A stretch of DNA of 64,000 nt from Chania fonticola_B (GCF_048537545.1 NZ_CP183218.1), one strand, 5' to 3'; positions 40,032 through 49,167 are shown, numbered from the stretch's first letter. Notes: generated from the letters alone by a model not told the origin. Numbers and translations are program-made.

Positions 40032-40151
40032 TGCCTGGCGGCAATAGCGCGGTGGTCCCACCTGACCCCATGCCGAACTCAGAAGTGAAACGCCGTAGCG
40101 CCGATGGTAGTGTGGGGTCTCCCCATGCGAGAGTAGGACACTGCCAGGCAT
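40032..40151 (+). rRNA. rrf: 5S ribosomal RNA
   Basis: 120 nt, TGCCTGGCGGC...TGCCAGGCAT ends pair; internal CCCACCTGACCCCATGCCGA is the standard enteric 5S. Confidence 0.98.
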
Positions 40152-40243
40152 CAAATAAACGTTATCAGTATGACACCTGGTAATGCGCGAAATCACCCAG
40201 GTGGTTTTGCCAGCATCGAAAGATGCGACGTAAAAGAATCGGT

Positions 40244-40320
40244 GGAGCGGTAGTTCAGTTGGTTAGAATACCTGCCTGTCACGCAGGGGGTCGCGGGTTC
40301 GAGCCCCGTCCGTTCCGCCA
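40244..40320 (+). tRNA. tRNA-Asp (GTC), distal gene of the rRNA operon
   Basis: 77 nt, acceptor arms GGAGCGG/CCGTTCC, anticodon GTC at 40278-40280, encoded CCA. Located 92 bases after 5S and before dkgB, the place of aspU after E. coli rrnH. Confidence 0.98.
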
Positions 40321-40330
40321 CTTAATTGAT

Positions 40331-40360
40331 AAGCCCTGAGTCTCTGACTCAGGGCTTTTT
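40331..40360 (+). terminator. Terminator of the rRNA operon
   Basis: AAGCCCTGAGTC/GACTCAGGGCTT stem and T-run right after tRNA-Asp. Confidence 0.95.
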
Positions 40361-40535
40361 CATTTGCTTAAATTGAACACCCCAATGGTTTATTCCTGCC
40401 TCAATTAGCGTCAATTTCTGATTATTGTTGCCAATTAATCAAAAGTCTTATGCACAATAGGGCGTTTTTGATCAACAAAACTGCTGCCATAATCCTCTCA
40501 AGCTGTTTTGATAAACAAACCGAGAGAACATAATT

Positions 40536-41339
40536 ATGAGCATCCCTGCATTTGGCTTAGGTACCTTCCGTCTACAAGATCAAGTGGTGATCGATTCCGT
40601 GAGCACCGCTCTGGAACTGGGCTACCGTGCCATCGACACCGCACAAATCTATGAGAACGAAGCGGCCGTTGGCCAAGCTATCGTAGCCAGCGGCGTGAAA
40701 CGTGAAGAGCTATTTATCACCACCAAAATCTGGATCGCCAACCTGGGCAAAGACCAACTGATCCCAAGTCTGCAAGAAAGCCTGAAAAAGCTGCAAACCT
40801 CCTATGTGGATCTGACCCTGATCCATTGGCCGTCACCGAACGATGAAATCTCGGTTGCCGAGTCGATGGCGGAGTTGGTGAAGGCTAAGGAACTCGGACT
40901 GACGCGCCAGATTGGTATTTCCAACTTCACCGTTGAACTGATGCAGCGTGCTATTGATGCGGTGGGTGCTGATGCGATCGCCACCAATCAAATCGAACTT
41001 TCGCCGTATCTGCAAAACCGTCAGGTGGTTGAATTTGCGCAACAGCATGGCATTGCCATCACCTCCTATATGACGTTGGCTTATGGCAAGGCGTTGCAGG
41101 ATGAAGTCATCAACAATATCGCCAAGCGCCGTGATGTGACGGCGGCTCAGGTGATCCTGGCTTGGGCTATGCAACTGGGTTATGCGGTGATCCCGTCCTC
41201 GACCAAGCGTGAAAACCTGGCGAGCAATCTGTTGGCCCAGCAACTGACGCTGTCTGATGATGAAATGGCTGAGATTGCTGCATTAGAATGCAATGGCCGT
41301 CTGGTTAGCCCGGAAGGTCTGGCACCAAACTGGGATTGA
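40536..41339 (+). CDS. dkgB: 2,5-diketo-D-gluconate reductase B (aldo/keto reductase)
   Basis: 267 residues, same length as E. coli DkgB (YafB). AKR barrel with GLGTFRL start, GYRAIDTAQIYENEAAVG (catalytic Asp/Tyr), the TTKIW Lys, LIHWPSPND with the active-site His, GISNF, and the NADPH-binding VIPSSTKRENL. Reduces 2,5-diketogluconate and aldehydes such as methylglyoxal. A LysR-type neighbour (yafC) lies further right as in E. coli, but displaced by the PTS operon. Confidence 0.95.
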   Translation: MSIPAFGLGTFRLQDQVVIDSVSTALELGYRAIDTAQIYENEAAVGQAIVASGVKREELFITTKIWIANLGKDQLIPSLQESLKKLQTSYVDLTLIHWPSPNDEISVAESMAELVKAKELGLTRQIGISNFTVELMQRAIDAVGADAIATNQIELSPYLQNRQVVEFAQQHGIAITSYMTLAYGKALQDEVINNIAKRRDVTAAQVILAWAMQLGYAVIPSSTKRENLASNLLAQQLTLSDDEMAEIAALECNGRLVSPEGLAPNWD

Positions 41340-41346
41340 TAGGTTG

Positions 41347-41376
41347 GCCGTCTGTGGCTTTGAGGCCACAGACGGC
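41347..41376. terminator. Hairpin between convergent dkgB and the PTS operon
   Basis: Perfect 12-bp stem GCCGTCTGTGGC/GCCACAGACGGC between the two stop codons. Weak T-richness on the right; it may terminate both transcripts. Confidence 0.7.
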
Positions 41377-41386
41377 TTAGCTTGTT

Positions 41387-41698
41387 TTAACGAGCGATCT
41401 TTTGGTGTAGGGCGATAATCTCACGGCCCATTTCCATCAGCATAATCGCGTTCATCAGATGGTCCTGTGCATGGACCATCACCAGATGAACCGGGATTTT
41501 ACCGCTGCCTTCGTCCATTTCGATCAGTTTGGTCTGCACGTGATGAGCGCCAGAGAGTGCCTCCTGCGCTTGTTGCATATACTGTTCAGCCTGCACGAAA
41601 TCTTCATCTTCGCGCGCACAGCGCATGGCTTGAAACACCAGACTGCGGGCGTAACCCGCATTGGCAATCAGTTCCATCACCTCGTTTTCCAAATCCAT
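41387..41698 (-). CDS. PTS lactose/cellobiose-type IIA component
   Basis: 103 residues, three-helix IIA of the Lac/Chb family. The phosphorylation site His76 lies in VHLVMVHAQDHLMNA, the family signature. Accepts phosphate from HPr and passes it to the IIB Cys. ATG 41698 with GAGGAGG upstream; one base separates it from the IIB gene. Last gene of a five-gene leftward operon (IIC, asparaginase, M17 peptidase, IIB, IIA). Confidence 0.93.
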   Translation of the reverse strand: MDLENEVMELIANAGYARSLVFQAMRCAREDEDFVQAEQYMQQAQEALSGAHHVQTKLIEMDEGSGKIPVHLVMVHAQDHLMNAIMLMEMGREIIALHQKIAR

Positions 41699-41699
41699 T

Positions 41700-42011
41700 T
41701 CAGGCCTCCTCAATCAGTGCCAGGGCTTGATCCAATACCTTGTCACCCTTCATGGTGCCGTAGGCCATCATATCGATGCAGGCGACTTTTTTATGGTGCT
41801 CTTGGGCAATCTTCTCGCACTCGGCCAGCTTATAGCGGATCTGCGGCCCCAGCAGCGCGACGTCAAATTCGGTTACCGCCGTTTTGTATTCACGGATCGA
41901 CTTGGCACAGATCTCAGCGTCAATACCGCGCGCAATGGCTGCTTCCTGCATCTTTTTCACCAGCAGACTGGTGGACATACCCAAGTCACACACTAACAGG
42001 ATCTTTTTCAT
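41700..42011 (-). CDS. PTS lactose/cellobiose-type IIB component
   Basis: 103 residues with the IIB P-loop-like VCDLGMSTSLLVKKM; Cys8 is the phosphorylated residue. Cytosolic or membrane-attached phosphate carrier between IIA and the sugar bound to IIC. One base after the aminopeptidase gene. Similar to ChbB/CelA in length and fold signature. Confidence 0.93.
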   Translation of the reverse strand: MKKILLVCDLGMSTSLLVKKMQEAAIARGIDAEICAKSIREYKTAVTEFDVALLGPQIRYKLAECEKIAQEHHKKVACIDMMAYGTMKGDKVLDQALALIEEA

Positions 42012-42012
42012 G

Positions 42013-43473
42013 TTATTTCTCCAGGCGTTCCAGCAAATGCTGGATTAAAAGTGGGATCGGTCGGCCAGAGGCCACGCTACGGCCATTTTCGCGCCACAGC
42101 GCGGTACCGCTGATATCAAGGTGCGCCCAGGGAATATCCGCCGGGCTGAAACGGCTTAGGAAGTAGGCGGCAGAGGTACTGATAGCCGCATTGTTGGTCG
42201 GCGTGTTGCACAGATCGGCAATATGGCTCTCTACCTGTTTGCTGAAGCGATCATCCAAAGGCAGCGACCACAGAGGATCTCCACTACGCAAGCCTGCCTG
42301 AGTGAGATCGTGACGCAGGTTTTCATCCTCGGTCATCAGGCCGCTAAGATCGTAACCCAAGGCTTTGACCACCGCGCCGGTGAGCGTAGCCAGATCGATC
42401 ACGTATTCAGGCGGCTGCTGATTATGGGTCAACCTGCTGGCGTAGGCGATGCCATCGGCCAGCACCAGCCGCCCCTCGGCATCGGTGTTATTGATTTCCA
42501 CGGTTAAGCCGCTGTAGCTGGTTGCGACATCGCCTGGGCGCATCGCTGCCGGGCCAATCATATTTTCGGCCAGCGCCAGTACGCCTACCAGACGGACCGG
42601 CAGCTTGAGTTCTGCCACGGCCAGCATCAGGCCAAAGACGTTAGCTGCGCCACACATGTCATATTTCATGGTGTACATGCCATCGCCACCTTTTAGCCAC
42701 AGGCCGCCGGTATCGAAGGTGATACCTTTGCCCACGTAGGCGCTGAAGGGGCCAGTGTCGCTCCCCTGGTAACGTATCACCACCAGACGCGGAGGATTAT
42801 CGGCACCTTTACCAACCGCCTGTAGCAAGCCAAGACCCTGTTCAGCGATCTGCTGTTCATCCAACACTTCGCAACTCAGGCTGGGATAGGGGGCAATCTG
42901 GCAGGCGATCTCGCTGGCGAAAAATGCTGGGGTACAACGATCGCTTGGCATGTCGGCAATGCGTCGTGCTGCCTTCATCCCTATGGCGGTGGCAGCCGCT
43001 TGAGACAATCGCTGCTCGAGAGTGGCTCGTTGCTCCGGCTGGCAATAGAATACCAACTCCTGGATACGCGGTGTGGGTGCTGCTTCTGCCTTTTTCAGAC
43101 CGAGATCGCTCAGTTGGTAATCCAGGTTGAACAGGAAATGCAGCAGAGGGGGCAGTGCCAGCAGGCTACGGTGATCAAACACCGTACAGTCGACGATCAA
43201 CTGCGTACTAGAGCCGCTGCGTAGTAGAGGACGCAGTGCGGTGACCAGCTTGCTGGTTTGCCCATCGAGCCAGAACGTTTTTGGCAACAGTGTGACGCGA
43301 CCTGCCGGAGCACAGCCATAGGCGCAGTCGGCGGTTTGCTGTTGGGCGGTGGCCTGTAGTTCCTGTAACAGGGCAGCATTGCAGGGTAATTGCAGTGGGC
43401 TGCCGGGATAGCTAATCACATGGCTGTTAACTTCCCATGAGGGGATTTCACTCAGTAATCGATAATTAATCAA
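42013..43473 (-). CDS. M17 leucyl aminopeptidase family protein
   Basis: 486 residues from a TTG at 43473 that overlaps the upstream stop codon, with GAGGAG ahead of it; a longer frame begins at 43512. The C-terminal catalytic domain has the M17 metal and active-site residues: VGKGITFDTGG, LWLKGGDGM, KYDMCGA and NTDAEGRLVLADG, with the Lys, Asp, Glu and Arg of PepA retained. Releases N-terminal residues from short peptides in the cytosol. The N-terminal domain differs from PepA. Its place inside a PTS operon is unusual and suggests trimming of imported glyco-amino acid or peptide substrates. Confidence 0.88.
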   Translation of the reverse strand: MINYRLLSEIPSWEVNSHVISYPGSPLQLPCNAALLQELQATAQQQTADCAYGCAPAGRVTLLPKTFWLDGQTSKLVTALRPLLRSGSSTQLIVDCTVFDHRSLLALPPLLHFLFNLDYQLSDLGLKKAEAAPTPRIQELVFYCQPEQRATLEQRLSQAAATAIGMKAARRIADMPSDRCTPAFFASEIACQIAPYPSLSCEVLDEQQIAEQGLGLLQAVGKGADNPPRLVVIRYQGSDTGPFSAYVGKGITFDTGGLWLKGGDGMYTMKYDMCGAANVFGLMLAVAELKLPVRLVGVLALAENMIGPAAMRPGDVATSYSGLTVEINNTDAEGRLVLADGIAYASRLTHNQQPPEYVIDLATLTGAVVKALGYDLSGLMTEDENLRHDLTQAGLRSGDPLWSLPLDDRFSKQVESHIADLCNTPTNNAAISTSAAYFLSRFSPADIPWAHLDISGTALWRENGRSVASGRPIPLLIQHLLERLEK

Positions 43474-44431
43474 AATGGATCTCCTCAATCGGCGCACGAA
43501 TGCGCTCGGCATAGTCGGTTAGCCATTGCTTGCTGGCTGGAGTGTAGTGGGTATGCTCGGCACGGCGTTCTGCCAGGTACACCGTCGGTGGCTGGATGGC
43601 GCTGGCGACCACAAACGAGAAGGTTTTGATATTGGTAGAGATGCCGAATTCTCCCTGCCGATTCATGCAGACTACGGAGAGATCGCCCACCCGGCCAAAG
43701 CGGGCAATCAGGCGGTCTTCCAGCTCGAAGACGACCGAATCGGCCGCCTGTTGTGGTGTCATACCTTGCTGCATACGGCGCACGATCTCATAGCTGGTGC
43801 AGCCTTTCATCAGGTCTTCACCCACGCCCGTGGCGGTTGCCGCACCGATCTGGCTGTCACAGTAGAAACCGGAGCCAATCACCGGTGAATCACCCAGGCG
43901 GCCACGGCGTTTCATAAACAAGCCGCTGGTAGATGTGGCCACGCTCATTGAGCCATGCAAATCGAGGCCGATAATGCCGACGGTATCGTGACCATCGTAG
44001 GGGCTAAGGCCCTTATCGATGGTTTCGCGGCAACGTTTACGATAGTGCTGGGTTGCTCGCTCGGTGAGCATGGTCTTGTCGGCAAAACCTTGGCTAAGGG
44101 CCCACTCACGTGCGCCAGCGCCCACCAGGACGCTGTTGAAGCGTTCGCGGCTCAGCGCTTGGGCAACCTTCACCGGGTTGGCGATATCCACCAGGTTACC
44201 AACGGCACCAAAGGCCAGCGTATCGCCATCCATAAAGGCTGCATCCAGTTCTACCTCACCATTTTCGGTAGGCAGACCGCCGAAACCGACAGATTTATAA
44301 AACGGAAAGTCCTCCACTTCCGCCACCGCGCTAACCACGCTTTGTGCGGCGCTTGCTCCGGCTTTCAGTGTTTCACTGGCCTGGGTGACGCCTTCCAGTG
44401 CCATACGCCAGGTTGCAATCATTCCCCACAT
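43466..44431 (-). CDS. N4-(beta-N-acetylglucosaminyl)-L-asparaginase / isoaspartyl peptidase family (Ntn hydrolase, T2)
   Basis: 321 residues. Has the autocleavage site GHDTVGIIGLD with predicted nucleophile Thr150, followed by DLHGSMSVATSTSG and GRLGDSPVIGSGFYCD, the pattern of glycosylasparaginases rather than plain type II asparaginases. No signal peptide, so cytosolic; by family it cleaves GlcNAc-Asn to aspartate and an aminosugar. Second gene of the operon, one base after IIC. The substrate could also be an isoaspartyl dipeptide. Confidence 0.88.
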   Translation of the reverse strand: MWGMIATWRMALEGVTQASETLKAGASAAQSVVSAVAEVEDFPFYKSVGFGGLPTENGEVELDAAFMDGDTLAFGAVGNLVDIANPVKVAQALSRERFNSVLVGAGAREWALSQGFADKTMLTERATQHYRKRCRETIDKGLSPYDGHDTVGIIGLDLHGSMSVATSTSGLFMKRRGRLGDSPVIGSGFYCDSQIGAATATGVGEDLMKGCTSYEIVRRMQQGMTPQQAADSVVFELEDRLIARFGRVGDLSVVCMNRQGEFGISTNIKTFSFVVASAIQPPTVYLAERRAEHTHYTPASKQWLTDYAERIRAPIEEIHFD

Positions 44432-44432
44432 A

Positions 44433-45719
44433 TCAAACTCCTGATGTTTCGGCTGCGCGATATTGTTTGTCCAAAATGCGCAGGAAAGGCAGATAAAGCA
44501 TGGCGCCGATCAGCAGGTTAACGATCTGCATCAGGCTGCCACTCAAATGGCCGGTCACGATAAAGCCACTGATCACCGGCGGCAGCGTCCAGGGGATAAA
44601 TACCCCGGTGGTGACGGCGACGGCCCCCACCTTCATCGCCACGTATTGCACGGTAACCAACACCACCGGGACCAGGTTGAAGGGGATCAGCATGATAGGG
44701 TTCATGATCACCGGCAGGCCAAACAGGATCGGTTCATTAATGTTGAAGATTGAAGCCGCAGCCCCCATGCGACCTACTTCGCGGATGCTGTTGCTACGGG
44801 CAAAGAACAGAATGGCGATCACCAGCGACAGGGTGGCACCAGCGCCGCCCATCCAGATCATATCGAAGAACTGTTCGGTAACGATGTGCGGTGGCGTGAC
44901 CCCGGCCTGGATAGCGGCGATGTTGTCGGTCTGGTTTTCCATCCACAGCGGGCGAATGATGCCGTTGACCATCGAACCGGAGTTGATCCCCACCGACCAG
45001 AGGATGGTGATACTCAATACCGTCAGCAGCGCACCGATATAGGAAGTGCCAAAGTGACGTACCGGCGTGGCGACTACGTTATAAATAAACTGATGAATGG
45101 TTTGGTAGCTGGTGTGTTCGAACAGAATACGGATCGCCAGCACCAGGATAATCACGAACAGCGCAGGCAGCAGAGCGGCGAAGGATTCCTGTACCGCAGG
45201 TGGTACGCCTTCGGGCATTTTGATGATCAGCTTGCGGCGTTTGAGGTAGCAGAACAGCTCAGTCCACAGCAGTGAGCCGATCATCGCCACAAACAGCCCC
45301 TTGCTGCCGATCCACTCGGTCGGGATCACATTGATATTGCCCAAGGCTTCTACCTTGATAAACGGCGTGAGGATCAGGAAACACACCAGCGACAGAATAC
45401 CGCTGGAGACGCGATCCTCGTCATAATGTTCCGCCAGGCGGTAAGCGGTAAGGAAACTGACAAACAGCGACATGGTGGAGAACACCGCGTTGAACGGGAT
45501 CTCGATGATATTGCTCCAGCTGGCGCCAAACAGGCCTGCCATAAACTGCTGGTAACCCTGATTGGGGAATGACGAGATCACCAGCAGGATCGAGCCGACG
45601 ATAATGAACGGCATAAAGGAAACATAGGCACCGCGGATGGCACACAAATGCCGCTGCTGTGCGGCCTTGGCCGCCAGAGGCATCAGCTTGGCTTCAAGAA
45701 ATCCCAGAGCGTTGTTCAT
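44433..45719 (-). CDS. PTS lactose/cellobiose-type IIC permease
   Basis: 428 residues, polytopic. N-terminal FLEAKLMPLAAKAAQQRHL and AIRGAYVSFMPFIIVGSILL, mid-protein VGINSGSMVNGI, and INEPILFGLPVIMNPIMLIPF with the sugar-binding NEP motif are characteristic of CelB/ChbC permeases. Transports and, with IIB/IIA, phosphorylates a disaccharide-like substrate. First gene of the operon; GGGG precedes the ATG. Confidence 0.93.
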   Translation of the reverse strand: MNNALGFLEAKLMPLAAKAAQQRHLCAIRGAYVSFMPFIIVGSILLVISSFPNQGYQQFMAGLFGASWSNIIEIPFNAVFSTMSLFVSFLTAYRLAEHYDEDRVSSGILSLVCFLILTPFIKVEALGNINVIPTEWIGSKGLFVAMIGSLLWTELFCYLKRRKLIIKMPEGVPPAVQESFAALLPALFVIILVLAIRILFEHTSYQTIHQFIYNVVATPVRHFGTSYIGALLTVLSITILWSVGINSGSMVNGIIRPLWMENQTDNIAAIQAGVTPPHIVTEQFFDMIWMGGAGATLSLVIAILFFARSNSIREVGRMGAAASIFNINEPILFGLPVIMNPIMLIPFNLVPVVLVTVQYVAMKVGAVAVTTGVFIPWTLPPVISGFIVTGHLSGSLMQIVNLLIGAMLYLPFLRILDKQYRAAETSGV

Positions 45720-45808
45720 GGTAAACCCCGTAGGTATGCTTATTGGAGAAAACAGGTAAGGGTGGCGACTTATTAGCTGGGATTATCAGGGAATGGATTT
45801 TAAAGAAA

Positions 45809-45824
45809 GGTGAATCAGTTCACA
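45809..45824. promoter_or_regulatory. CRP-like site in the PTS-operon/regulator divergent spacer
   Basis: GGTGA-N6-TCACA, nine of ten positions matching the CRP half-sites, about 90 bases upstream of the IIC start codon. A wider inverted repeat TGTGAG/CTCACA spans 45826-45854 and could be an operator for the divergent regulator. Confidence 0.65.
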
Positions 45825-45897
45825 GTGTGAGGTGAATTTATAAAATATCTCACAAGATTGGTTATGATAGAGCATCAATTCTAGTGTGGAGTCCACG

Positions 45898-46770
45898 ATG
45901 GAAATCAAACTGCATGCGAATGCGACCACCACCCCACGAGTGCGGCGTTATATCCAGCAATCGGATAAAAGTGACCGCGTATTGGCGCAGGAGCTGGGCA
46001 TTTCCGTGGCGACGGTACGCCGTTGGCGGCAGCGCCAGGATGTCGCCGATCGCCATACGGTGCCCAAGACCCTTCGCAAGGCGCTGACGGATGAGCAAAG
46101 TTTGCTTATCAACTGGCTGAGACAAAAATTACAGCTGCCGCTGGATGAGCTGCTGGTGGTGGTGGTTCAGGGCATGCAACAGCCGATCTCCCGTGCAGGA
46201 TTGGATCGCTATCTGCGAGGTGTGGGCCAACGTGGTGAGGCAGAAAATAGGGCGCTACGAGGTAAAAAGGCGGTGAAGGCTGGTGAACGGCCGGGGAATC
46301 TCGCTCTTTTTTATCAACGAATTAGCCTATCGGCCGAAGATGGCGGCGAGCAGCACCTCTTGTGGGCCGAAGAGAAGGTCAGCGGCTGGCTGAGTGCACG
46401 AGCCTTTGCGGGAGCCTCGCCGATGCTGGTGGTCAACTGGCTGAAGGAACTGTTACCGCACTGCCCAGGTGATATACAATCTATTGAGACTGAAAATAAA
46501 AAGCTGTTCGGCAATAGCGAGTCTCAAACCCATCCCTTACAGCTATGGTGCCGGGAGCAGGGGATAAAGTTGCAACAACCCGCGTTACCGCAAATGGAGA
46601 TTGTGCTGCGGCTCGAAAGCCAACTGGCGCAGTTGCTACCAGCGGCGGAGAGCTCATCGCTGGATAACGTGTTGCAGGCGCTCTGTGCCAGCTATAACCA
46701 GCACTGGCCGCAGAAGAAGCTGGGTGGCCTGACGCCCACCGCATTCTGGTTGCAGCATCGGCCAGGTTAG
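45898..46770 (+). CDS. Transposase-derived HTH protein, probable regulator of the PTS operon
   Basis: 290 residues. N-terminal helix-turn-helix SDRVLAQELGISVATVRRWR, then a segment resembling the IS481 leader domain (ending PISRAGLDRYLRGVG), a degraded integrase-like core, and a C-terminal YNQHWPQKKLGGLTPTAFW echoing the transposase YNxxRPHxxLGGxTP motif. The DDE acidic triad is not evident. No terminal repeats flank it. Divergent position and intact frame suggest a domesticated transposase acting as regulator. ATG 45898 follows GGAG. Confidence 0.7.
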   Translation: MEIKLHANATTTPRVRRYIQQSDKSDRVLAQELGISVATVRRWRQRQDVADRHTVPKTLRKALTDEQSLLINWLRQKLQLPLDELLVVVVQGMQQPISRAGLDRYLRGVGQRGEAENRALRGKKAVKAGERPGNLALFYQRISLSAEDGGEQHLLWAEEKVSGWLSARAFAGASPMLVVNWLKELLPHCPGDIQSIETENKKLFGNSESQTHPLQLWCREQGIKLQQPALPQMEIVLRLESQLAQLLPAAESSSLDNVLQALCASYNQHWPQKKLGGLTPTAFWLQHRPG

Positions 46771-47657
46771 TGGGGTGTCAGGCTTTCGCTAAGAAAGTCA
46801 ATAAAGCTGCGCAGGCGGTTGCTTACGGCGCTGTCGCTGTAATAAACCGCATTCACAGGTATGGCAACCGGCAGCGTCTCCTTAACCAGGATCTGCACTA
46901 AATCCCCACGCTGAATATCCTCATCGATCATAAAGTTCGACAGACAGGCGATGCCGTTGCCATGCAGGCAAAGGTGGCGCTGTGTTTCTCCGCTGTTGGT
47001 AGTCAGCCCCGGTGTAATCTCCACCTGCCGGCCATCGGCGCAGGCTAATGGCCAGCGGTTCAGGTTGGGCAGATCGTTGAAGCCGATGCAGCAGTGTTGC
47101 GCCAGCTCCTCTACGCTTTGCGGGGTACCGAACTGCTGCAGATAGGCCGGTGACGTCACAATTTTTCGATAGCTGGTCATCAGTTTGCGCGCCTTCAAGC
47201 TTGAGTCTGTCAGTTCCCCCACGCGGATGGCAATGTCGACCTTGCGCTCAATCAGGTTGATAAAGGTTTCTGAAGAGACCAGCGAGAGCGACATTTCCGG
47301 GTAGCGGGCACGAAACTCGCCAACCAACGGGGTCAGCACGTGCAACACGACCGGCGTTGCGGCATCCACGCGCAACAGGCCCTGGGGCCGCTGGCGGCTC
47401 TCCATCAGCGCATTTTCCGCCGCGGCCATATCGCTCAGGACTTTCTGCACCTGGCGGAAATAGTTTTCTCCCTCCTGCGTCAGGCTTATCTGGCGGGTGG
47501 TGCGATTGAGCAGCGTGACCCCCAGCTTACTCTCCAGCTTTTTTACCGTGCGGCTGACCACCGAGTTCGCCTGTTCCAAGTGCTCCGCCGCACGGCTGAA
47601 GCTACCGCATTCCACCACGGTGACAAAGGTGATCAGTTCATCCGAATTTGCCTTCAT
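46767..47657 (-). CDS. yafC: LysR-family transcriptional regulator YafC
   Basis: 296 residues. N-terminal winged HTH (FVTVVECGSFSRAAEHLEQA; SRTVKKLESKLGVTLLNRTT) and a LysR substrate-binding domain with VSSETFINLIERKVDIAIRV. Highly similar in layout to E. coli YafC, whose inducer is unknown. It faces the MFS exporter gene across 105 bases and may control it. Overlaps the end of the convergent HTH gene by four bases. Confidence 0.9.
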   Translation of the reverse strand: MKANSDELITFVTVVECGSFSRAAEHLEQANSVVSRTVKKLESKLGVTLLNRTTRQISLTQEGENYFRQVQKVLSDMAAAENALMESRQRPQGLLRVDAATPVVLHVLTPLVGEFRARYPEMSLSLVSSETFINLIERKVDIAIRVGELTDSSLKARKLMTSYRKIVTSPAYLQQFGTPQSVEELAQHCCIGFNDLPNLNRWPLACADGRQVEITPGLTTNSGETQRHLCLHGNGIACLSNFMIDEDIQRGDLVQILVKETLPVAIPVNAVYYSDSAVSNRLRSFIDFLSESLTPH

Positions 47658-47762
47658 TGTTGCTCCGTCAGCAAAATTTATTTGAAATTTTGAGCATTTT
47701 TATCATTTAAGCACAGGCAGATAATCACCGCTATCAACCCGAACGCTATTTTGGAGTTAGCA

Positions 47763-48938
47763 ATGCCTCTCGCTTTACTTGCCTTGACCATCAGTGCCTA
47801 TGCCATCGGCACCACGGAGTTTGTGATTGTCGGCTTGATCCCGACCATCGCCGAGCAGTTGAACGTCACCGTGCCGTCCGCAGGGCTGCTGGTGACCCTG
47901 TACGCCATTGGGGTGGCGATCGGTGCGCCGGTACTGACCGCTTTAACCGGCCGCGTGCCGCGCAAGATGCTGCTGGTGGGCCTGATGGTGCTGTTCACCC
48001 TTGGCAACCTGCTGGCCTGGCAGTCACCGAGCTATGAGTCACTGGTAGTTGCTCGTTTACTGACTGGCCTGGCGCACGGGGTGTTTTTCTCGGTGGGTTC
48101 GACGATTGCCACTAGCCTGGTAGCCAAAGAGAAGGCGGCAATGGCGATCGCCATCATGTTTGGTGGCTTGACCGTTGCGCTGGTGACCGGCGTGCCGTTA
48201 GGCACCTTTATCGGCCAGCACTTCGGCTGGCGTGAGACCTTCCTGGCGGTGTCGTTGATTGGCATGGTGGCGATTATTGCCAGCCTGATCCTGATCCCGA
48301 ACAACATCAAGAACCAGGCCAGTGCCAGCATCCGCGATCAGCTGCAAGTGCTGACACACCCGCGCCTGCTGCTGATTTACGCCGTTACCGCGCTGGGCTA
48401 CGGCGGGGTGTTCACGACTTTCACCTTCCTGGCACCGATGATGCAGGAGCTGGCTGGCTTTTCGGCTCCGGCCGTCAGTTGGATTTTGCTGGCCTATGGC
48501 ATAGCGGTAGCCATCGGTAACATTTGGGGCGGCAAGCTGGCCGACCGTCATGGCGCGGTGCGGGCACTGAGCTTTATCTTTGCCGCGTTAGCCGCTTTGC
48601 TGTTGGTGTTTCAATTTACCGCCAGCCACAGCACCGCCGCGCTGCTGACTGTAGTGGTGATGGGGGTATTTGCCTTTGGCAATGTCCCAGGCTTGCAGGT
48701 TTATGTGGTGCAGAAGGCCGAGCAGTACACGCCGAACGCGGTGGACGTTGCTTCAGGCCTGAATATCGCGGCTTTTAACGTGGGGATAGCATTGGGCTCC
48801 GTGATTGGCGGGCAGACCGTGGCTTCGCTAGGGTTGGCACAAACGCCTTGGATCGGTGCGCTGATTGTCGTGGGGGCGTTTTTACTGATTGGCCTCAGTG
48901 GCCGCTTAGATAAACAACACCCACGGCAGTTCGCCTGA
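47763..48938 (+). CDS. MFS efflux transporter, DHA1 (AraJ/YdhP-like)
   Basis: 391 residues, twelve predicted membrane helices. Opening ISAYAIGTTEFVIVGLIPTI is the signature of the AraJ/YdhP/SotB drug-proton antiporter group; motif A-like GRVPRKMLLVGLM and the GGKLADRHGAVRAL loop follow. Substrate unknown. ATG 47763 has GGAG six bases upstream; an in-frame TTG lies 12 bases before. Divergent from yafC. Confidence 0.88.
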   Translation: MPLALLALTISAYAIGTTEFVIVGLIPTIAEQLNVTVPSAGLLVTLYAIGVAIGAPVLTALTGRVPRKMLLVGLMVLFTLGNLLAWQSPSYESLVVARLLTGLAHGVFFSVGSTIATSLVAKEKAAMAIAIMFGGLTVALVTGVPLGTFIGQHFGWRETFLAVSLIGMVAIIASLILIPNNIKNQASASIRDQLQVLTHPRLLLIYAVTALGYGGVFTTFTFLAPMMQELAGFSAPAVSWILLAYGIAVAIGNIWGGKLADRHGAVRALSFIFAALAALLLVFQFTASHSTAALLTVVVMGVFAFGNVPGLQVYVVQKAEQYTPNAVDVASGLNIAAFNVGIALGSVIGGQTVASLGLAQTPWIGALIVVGAFLLIGLSGRLDKQHPRQFA

Positions 48939-49167
48939 TCCCATCTTGTACCTTTCTTCTTGGCCCGCATTGGCGGGCCTTTGCGCATTCAGCGCGAACC
49001 TTTACAGACACATACACGGCATTGATTGAAATCGGCCCGCCTTGCCCCTATAACTGGATCTCTAAAAGCCATGTTGGCAGAGCCGCTCAGGCGTATACTG
49101 AATTGAGTCTTGGTAGCCAGGTTGCTATCAACGTGATTTTCATCCGAACGGGAAATAGGCGAATAAC

